From Mangifera indica (taxonomy: Eukaryota > Streptophyta > Magnoliopsida > Sapindales > Anacardiaceae): a stretch of DNA of 64,000 nucleotides. A program made the translations under genes and the position numbers. Shown piece by piece: positions 59,401-64,000 of this stretch. The first letter of the stretch is position 1. Each line of letters begins with the position of its first letter. The DNA is taken from contig NC_058153.1 of NCBI RefSeq assembly GCF_011075055.1, forward strand, positions 3,410,001-3,474,000. Direction: 5' to 3'. The notes below the pieces were generated by a model. That model searched no databases, was not told the DNA's origin, and was given only the letters and a program-made list of their open reading frames with translations.

Positions 59401-60758
59401 CTATATTCCCTGGTTTAATATGCTTATGCTTTAATTAAAAAAGTTTGATCCCCTCAACTTTGTTTCTTCATGATTATATGATCTAGCTATTCACCTTAGA
59501 GAACAAACCTTAGGGAAAAAGCATGATATGTAAAAAGAAATACAATAATTGCCTAAGCAGGGACAGATGGAAGGGGGTCAAGGAAGGTCACTTGACCTTT
59601 CTTAAGTTGTAATATTTTCAAAAGAGAGAGGACTATATTGTTTTTATTCTACCCTCGACCCTCCTACATTTCATTGTTATTCTTTTGACCCCTTTACATT
59701 TTTTTTGTTATTCTGAACTTACCCCCTCTACATTTCATTCCTGGCTCCATCCCCATGACCAAGGGATTTTAATACCATTTGGAAGTCGTATCACTTGTTT
59801 TGTCCTCAGGACCAGTCAAAAGGTAAACAGTTATAACTTATTAATGTCTTCAATTTCTATCTTAAGATAGATATTTCCATACAGAATGTCTATTGCTTCC
59901 AATTTGGAGAATAAATTAACACTTTTCTTCTCCATTTTCTGTCAAATCATTTACTAAGGAAAATGGAAATAGAATAATAAGATGCTTCTGAGGTGGCCAG
60001 CACATGGCAGTGCTTTTCCAATTAGCAATTTCACTATAGAAGCATAATCTCGCAGGTGGTTACAGTAGCAAAGTTCCAAGGAGGTGGTGCCTTCAATGTT
60101 ATTCCTGATTCTGTTACAATCGGTGGCACATTCAGGGCATTTTCAAAAGAAAGCTTTCTTCAACTTAAGGAAAGGATTGAAGAGGTATATTCATCAACTG
60201 ATCCTGATTTGCTTTCTGTCTTATTTTTCATTGATGGTAAACCTGAGAAGTTTAACATCGAAAAATATTCTGCACTCTTTTCATTGTTCTTCTTTCTTTC
60301 CCTTTAATATTCTCCCATAGATGTTAATACTCTTACAATTCAAGTGACAGGTTATCATGAAACAAGCTAGTGTGCAGAGGTGCAACGCCACTGTCAACTT
60401 TAATGCAAATAATCATATCATTTACCCAGTGACCGTAAATAATGAAGACTTGCATGAGTACTTCCTAAGTGTTGCAGGGGACATGCTGGGTCTTCAGAAC
60501 CTCAAAGAAATGCAACCCTTGATGGGTTCGGAAGACTTTTCATTTTTTGCAGAGGCAGTTCCAGGATACTTCTTCTACCTTGGCATGGTCGACAAGACGA
60601 AAGGGAAGTTTGAACCAGGCCATTCACGTTACTTCAGGATCAACGAAGATGCATTCACATACGGAGCTGCCCTACATGCATCATTGGCTTCAAGGTACCT
60701 CCTGGAAAATCAACCCAAGTCTCTCTCACCGAAGGGAAGCCTGCATGATGAATTGTAA
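56480..60758 (+). CDS. ILL: IAA-amino acid hydrolase, ILR1-like (M20D amidohydrolase), ER-retained
   Basis: The family releases free auxin (or jasmonate) from amino acid conjugates in the ER lumen. Five exons (56480-56839, 56986-57111, 59005-59319, 60056-60184, 60351-60758) give 445 residues. A signal peptide ([20 protein letters not shown] onward) opens the protein. Metal-binding residues are C138 and H140 in HACGHDAH, E174 in FQPAEEG, H198 in GLHV and H401 in PGHSRYF, all present. The dimerisation (lid) part contains [17 protein letters not shown] and [18 protein letters not shown]. The C-terminus SLHDEL ends in an HDEL ER-retention signal. Length and motifs fit IAR3/ILL4/ILL5. Intron 2 is long (1893 bp). 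The gene appears intact; the exact substrate cannot be read from sequence. Confidence 0.96.
57440..57775. mobile_element. Possible MITE in intron 2 of the hydrolase gene
   Basis: TATTTGGTTGATAGGATGGA on the left and ACCTTTTTATAACCAAACATT on the right resemble inverted transposon ends, and the interior has purine-rich and then pyrimidine-rich halves. Ends and target repeats are not clear, so this is tentative. Confidence 0.3.
59555..59760. mobile_element. Possible short hAT-like MITE in intron 3 of the hydrolase gene
   Basis: CAGGGACAGATGGAAGGGG at the left is an imperfect inverse of TCCTGGCTCCATCCCCATG at the right. Such CAGGGNCGGA-type ends are common in small plant hAT elements. I could not confirm an 8-bp flank. 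Confidence 0.4.
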
Positions 60759-62347
60759 GTTGTGGGTACGTTATTGATATTGAGGCAAGGATTACACTTA
60801 TGCAAAGCACTACCACTATATTAAACTGCTGTCTTCTGTAAATTTGACTTAATATAAGTAATTCCAGCTAATCAACCTTGTGTTGAATTCTCATCAAATA
60901 TAATATGTATGATCTTTTGAAACAGTTGCAATGAAGTTAATACGCTAGATCCAAGTAGCTCAAAGCTGTGTTCTATTCTCAGATTTGCTCAAAAGTCAGG
61001 TCCTTTTGCAAGTATCAACAATGTAGAGTAAAAAACAAAAAGCATCAAAGTTCTCTTTTTCTTCCTTTTTCCGTTGAAGTTAGATGAAGGTGCTTACTAT
61101 TAAAATCAAGAGTTCAATTCTAGCAGCATTTAAGCAATTTGCCAAAATTGGACTCTCTGAACATTGTCCCTAGCCTCATAAAGTTGCAGTTGAAATCCCT
61201 AGCAAAGAAGAGAAATTTCTTCAGCAATTGATTCTTTACGTGATTGCACCCTCTTTTTCTTCTCTTACCCAAAGCCTAATATGGTTGTTTGAGGCCTTAT
61301 TTGACATTCTTTAGTCGAAGAAAATATAAGTCTAAAATTACAGAGGCATCAAGAAGGAATTGTTATAGCGCCTGCATAAATGATTTGCAAGTCTGACATG
61401 AATACATGCTATAACAGTCAACCTCGCACTGGAGTGAAGGCAGAAAATCAGATAGAGAAGCTTAAAGTCTTCAACAAGCAGAGCCACAATATTTCAACAA
61501 CATGTCTTCATGATACATGCTTACAGGTATCAACAATCATCAGTAGTATTTTCGCCCTTCCAAGTACCACGAAAACATTCAAACAATGACAAAATATTTG
61601 GAAATTGTATGAGATTTTAAAGTATTTTTAAGTGAAGGGTGAGATGGAAGGCCAGCAGAATCTAAACAAGACTAGAGGTCAATTACAAAGGGAGAAAGAT
61701 TTGAACCACCCCGGGGTTTTGGTCCGATAGGTCTGAGTCCTCGTCTTTCAAATGCTAAAAAAATACCCTCCTTAAACTTACAACTGTGAATTAAATTCTA
61801 ACTCAAACATTTTTTATGTAAAACCTGTTTGCACAAATAATTAAGAGCTAATTACCGCGAAAAATACTCATTCTACCCAAACACTCTATTAGGATAGGAT
61901 TCAAGTAAAATTGTTTAAGCAATCTTGCATTAATCCCGAACCCTAAGGGAGTAATGCTTGACCTCAATCCATGGTATGTATGGAAGGCTAATTGAGCTTT
62001 CATCGTTTTATGAAAGATCAATGACAACAATTATTTGAACAGATTATAGACTCCTCTATGGATTTTTTGCTCAAAGGTGCTTTAGGCTCTCTAGTGACAA
62101 AAAAAGGAAAAAAATATTGACTGTATTACAAGCTTCTTAATTTCCACGCACACAAAAGCCATCCCATAACATTCGGAAAGTAAAATCACACAGTATTTAG
62201 TAACACCAAAATCAACATAAATTAAACCATTATATCAGTAACTAATTCACCATAACAAGTCTTAATTAATTTAGACAACAAATAAAAAAACTCATCAAAA
62301 ATACCAAGCAATGCTTGGACCTATCTAGCTACTCATTCTTTCAAGCT
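60759..62347. other. Convergent intergenic DNA between the hydrolase and RPS30 genes
   Basis: Both genes end here. Apart from their 3' regions I see no gene. The piece near 61370-61590 has a short open frame without family resemblance, and 61700-61760 (CCACCCCGGGGTTTTGG) is locally GC-rich and unexplained. Confidence 0.5.
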
Positions 62348-63106
<759 letters not shown>

Positions 63107-63181
63107 TTATTGAAAACGAACTGCTGCTACAAGTTACCGTCGTTCTCTTTTGTTTCTCTCAAGGGATTAAGAAGCTTAGCA

Positions 63182-63286
63182 TTAGGGTTTCGGCTGAGTA
63201 TTTATAGTGTTGAATGCTCAAAGGCCGGGCCGGGTTGCAGCCCAATGTGCGATTTCTCAAACAAAGTCGATCGGATTTGGACCTGG
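63182..63286 (-). promoter_or_regulatory. RPS30 promoter: telo-box, TATA box and site II motifs
   Basis: On the minus strand AAACCCTAA (63190-63182) is a telo-box, TATAAATA (63206-63199) a TATA box, and TGGGCT (63244-63239) a site II element; a second TGGGCT is on the plus strand near 63285. The telo-box lies downstream of the TATA box, close to the expected transcription start. This set drives coordinated expression of plant ribosomal protein genes. Confidence 0.65.
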
Positions 63287-63309
63287 GCTCTTGGCTACTC
63301 TTCAAAGAC

Positions 63310-64000
63310 AAATTTTTATGAATAATTATATAATTAAATATTATTTTATTTTTAAATTAAAATCATCTAATTATATAATAATATATATAAAATATGTTTT
63401 CAGTTATATATTTAAAATAAATATATAATTTTATTAATTGTTTTTTATTTTAACATAACAAAAAATTTTGATATATTAATTAAAAGAACCAAATTTAACA
63501 ACTCCTTAAAAAAATAAATACACCTCTAATTTGTATATCCATGTAGCTATTAGTCTCAAGTTTGACCAAACTATCTCATTCATAAATTGAATGTTCAATT
63601 ATTCCCTACTTTATTTAAAAAATTATTATCAACCTTTGTGATACATTTTTCAACCCAAAATTCGACTATATCCTATAAATCAACCTTCAAAATTCAAGTT
63701 TTACCTCATATTTTGAAGATGTGTTCGTTGTTATTTGTTGCCATTCATAATTTGTTGTCATTTTTCTTTGTTACGTATGTATTTGCATGTTTGAAGTGTT
63801 TTTCACTTTGCAAAATGAGAAAGAAAGTAAGATGTGACTGTGTTTCTTGTTATATTGCAAAAATTTTATGATCATATATTGCTTTGAAAATGATTTTTTT
63901 TAAGGTTTTAAGTTTTATTATTTTAGGGTTTGAGGTTTGAATGTTGAATTTCTAAGATTTTATAATTGTTTTGGTGATTGTGTTATAAATGTTATTATGA
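63310..64000. other. AT-rich flank upstream of RPS30
   Basis: A diverged palindromic MITE copy (about 63315-63440) is followed by AT-rich DNA. The open frame near 63587-63871 has no recognisable features. No gene is supported to the window end. Confidence 0.5.

Overview
The window is nuclear DNA of a flowering plant, almost certainly a eudicot. The protein-coding genes have many short exons with GT-AG introns, the intergenic DNA is very AT-rich and full of small non-autonomous transposons, and the encoded proteins are plant forms (plant-type phosphofructokinase, RR-TZF zinc finger protein, arabinogalactan peptide, ILR1-type auxin-conjugate hydrolase). From memory, most of the genes have counterparts close together in the duplicated Arabidopsis segments around At2g19750-At2g19830 and At4g29160-At4g29390, so this looks like an ancestral gene block. 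I cannot name the species; a rosid is a reasonable guess.

Layout, left to right: the 3' part of an ATP-dependent 6-phosphofructokinase gene (+, 287-2876); the adaptor complex AP-4 sigma subunit gene (+, 5748-8318), whose last intron holds an 794-bp palindromic Mutator-like element with a perfect 9-bp target duplication; an unidentified decayed gene (about 9.5-10.05 kb); a broken copy of the myo-inositol oxygenase gene (+, 10995-12738) facing an intact copy (-, 15649-17544) in a tail-to-tail inverted duplication; 18 kb of gene-poor, repeat-rich DNA (17.7-35.7 kb) with an SRP54 relic, a 1.46-kb tandem duplication and other tandem repeats; an intronless tandem CCCH zinc finger gene (+, 35825-36889); another 6.5 kb of transposon-rich DNA; the meiotic gene MND1 (+, 43502-46998); a small arabinogalactan peptide gene (+, 47619-47910); the ESCRT-III gene SNF7/VPS32 (-, 50387-53103), with a hAT-like element in its first intron; an IAA-amino acid hydrolase gene with a C-terminal HDEL (+, 56480-60758); and the 40S ribosomal protein S30 gene (-, 62348-63100).

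The genes do not form a pathway; they are independent housekeeping, stress and meiotic genes. Two themes stand out. First, the recent inverted duplication of MIOX left one complete copy and one with stops, frameshifts, a lost splice donor and a mutated TATA box. Second, several small transposon families can be defined here from their own ends and target-site duplications: Mutator-like (9 bp), hAT-like (8 bp), Harbinger-like (3 bp) and an abundant palindromic MITE family. No CRISPR array, tRNA or rRNA gene was found. Exon boundaries were placed by eye from splice consensus, reading frame and family knowledge, and the summed exon lengths keep frame in every gene reported as intact.
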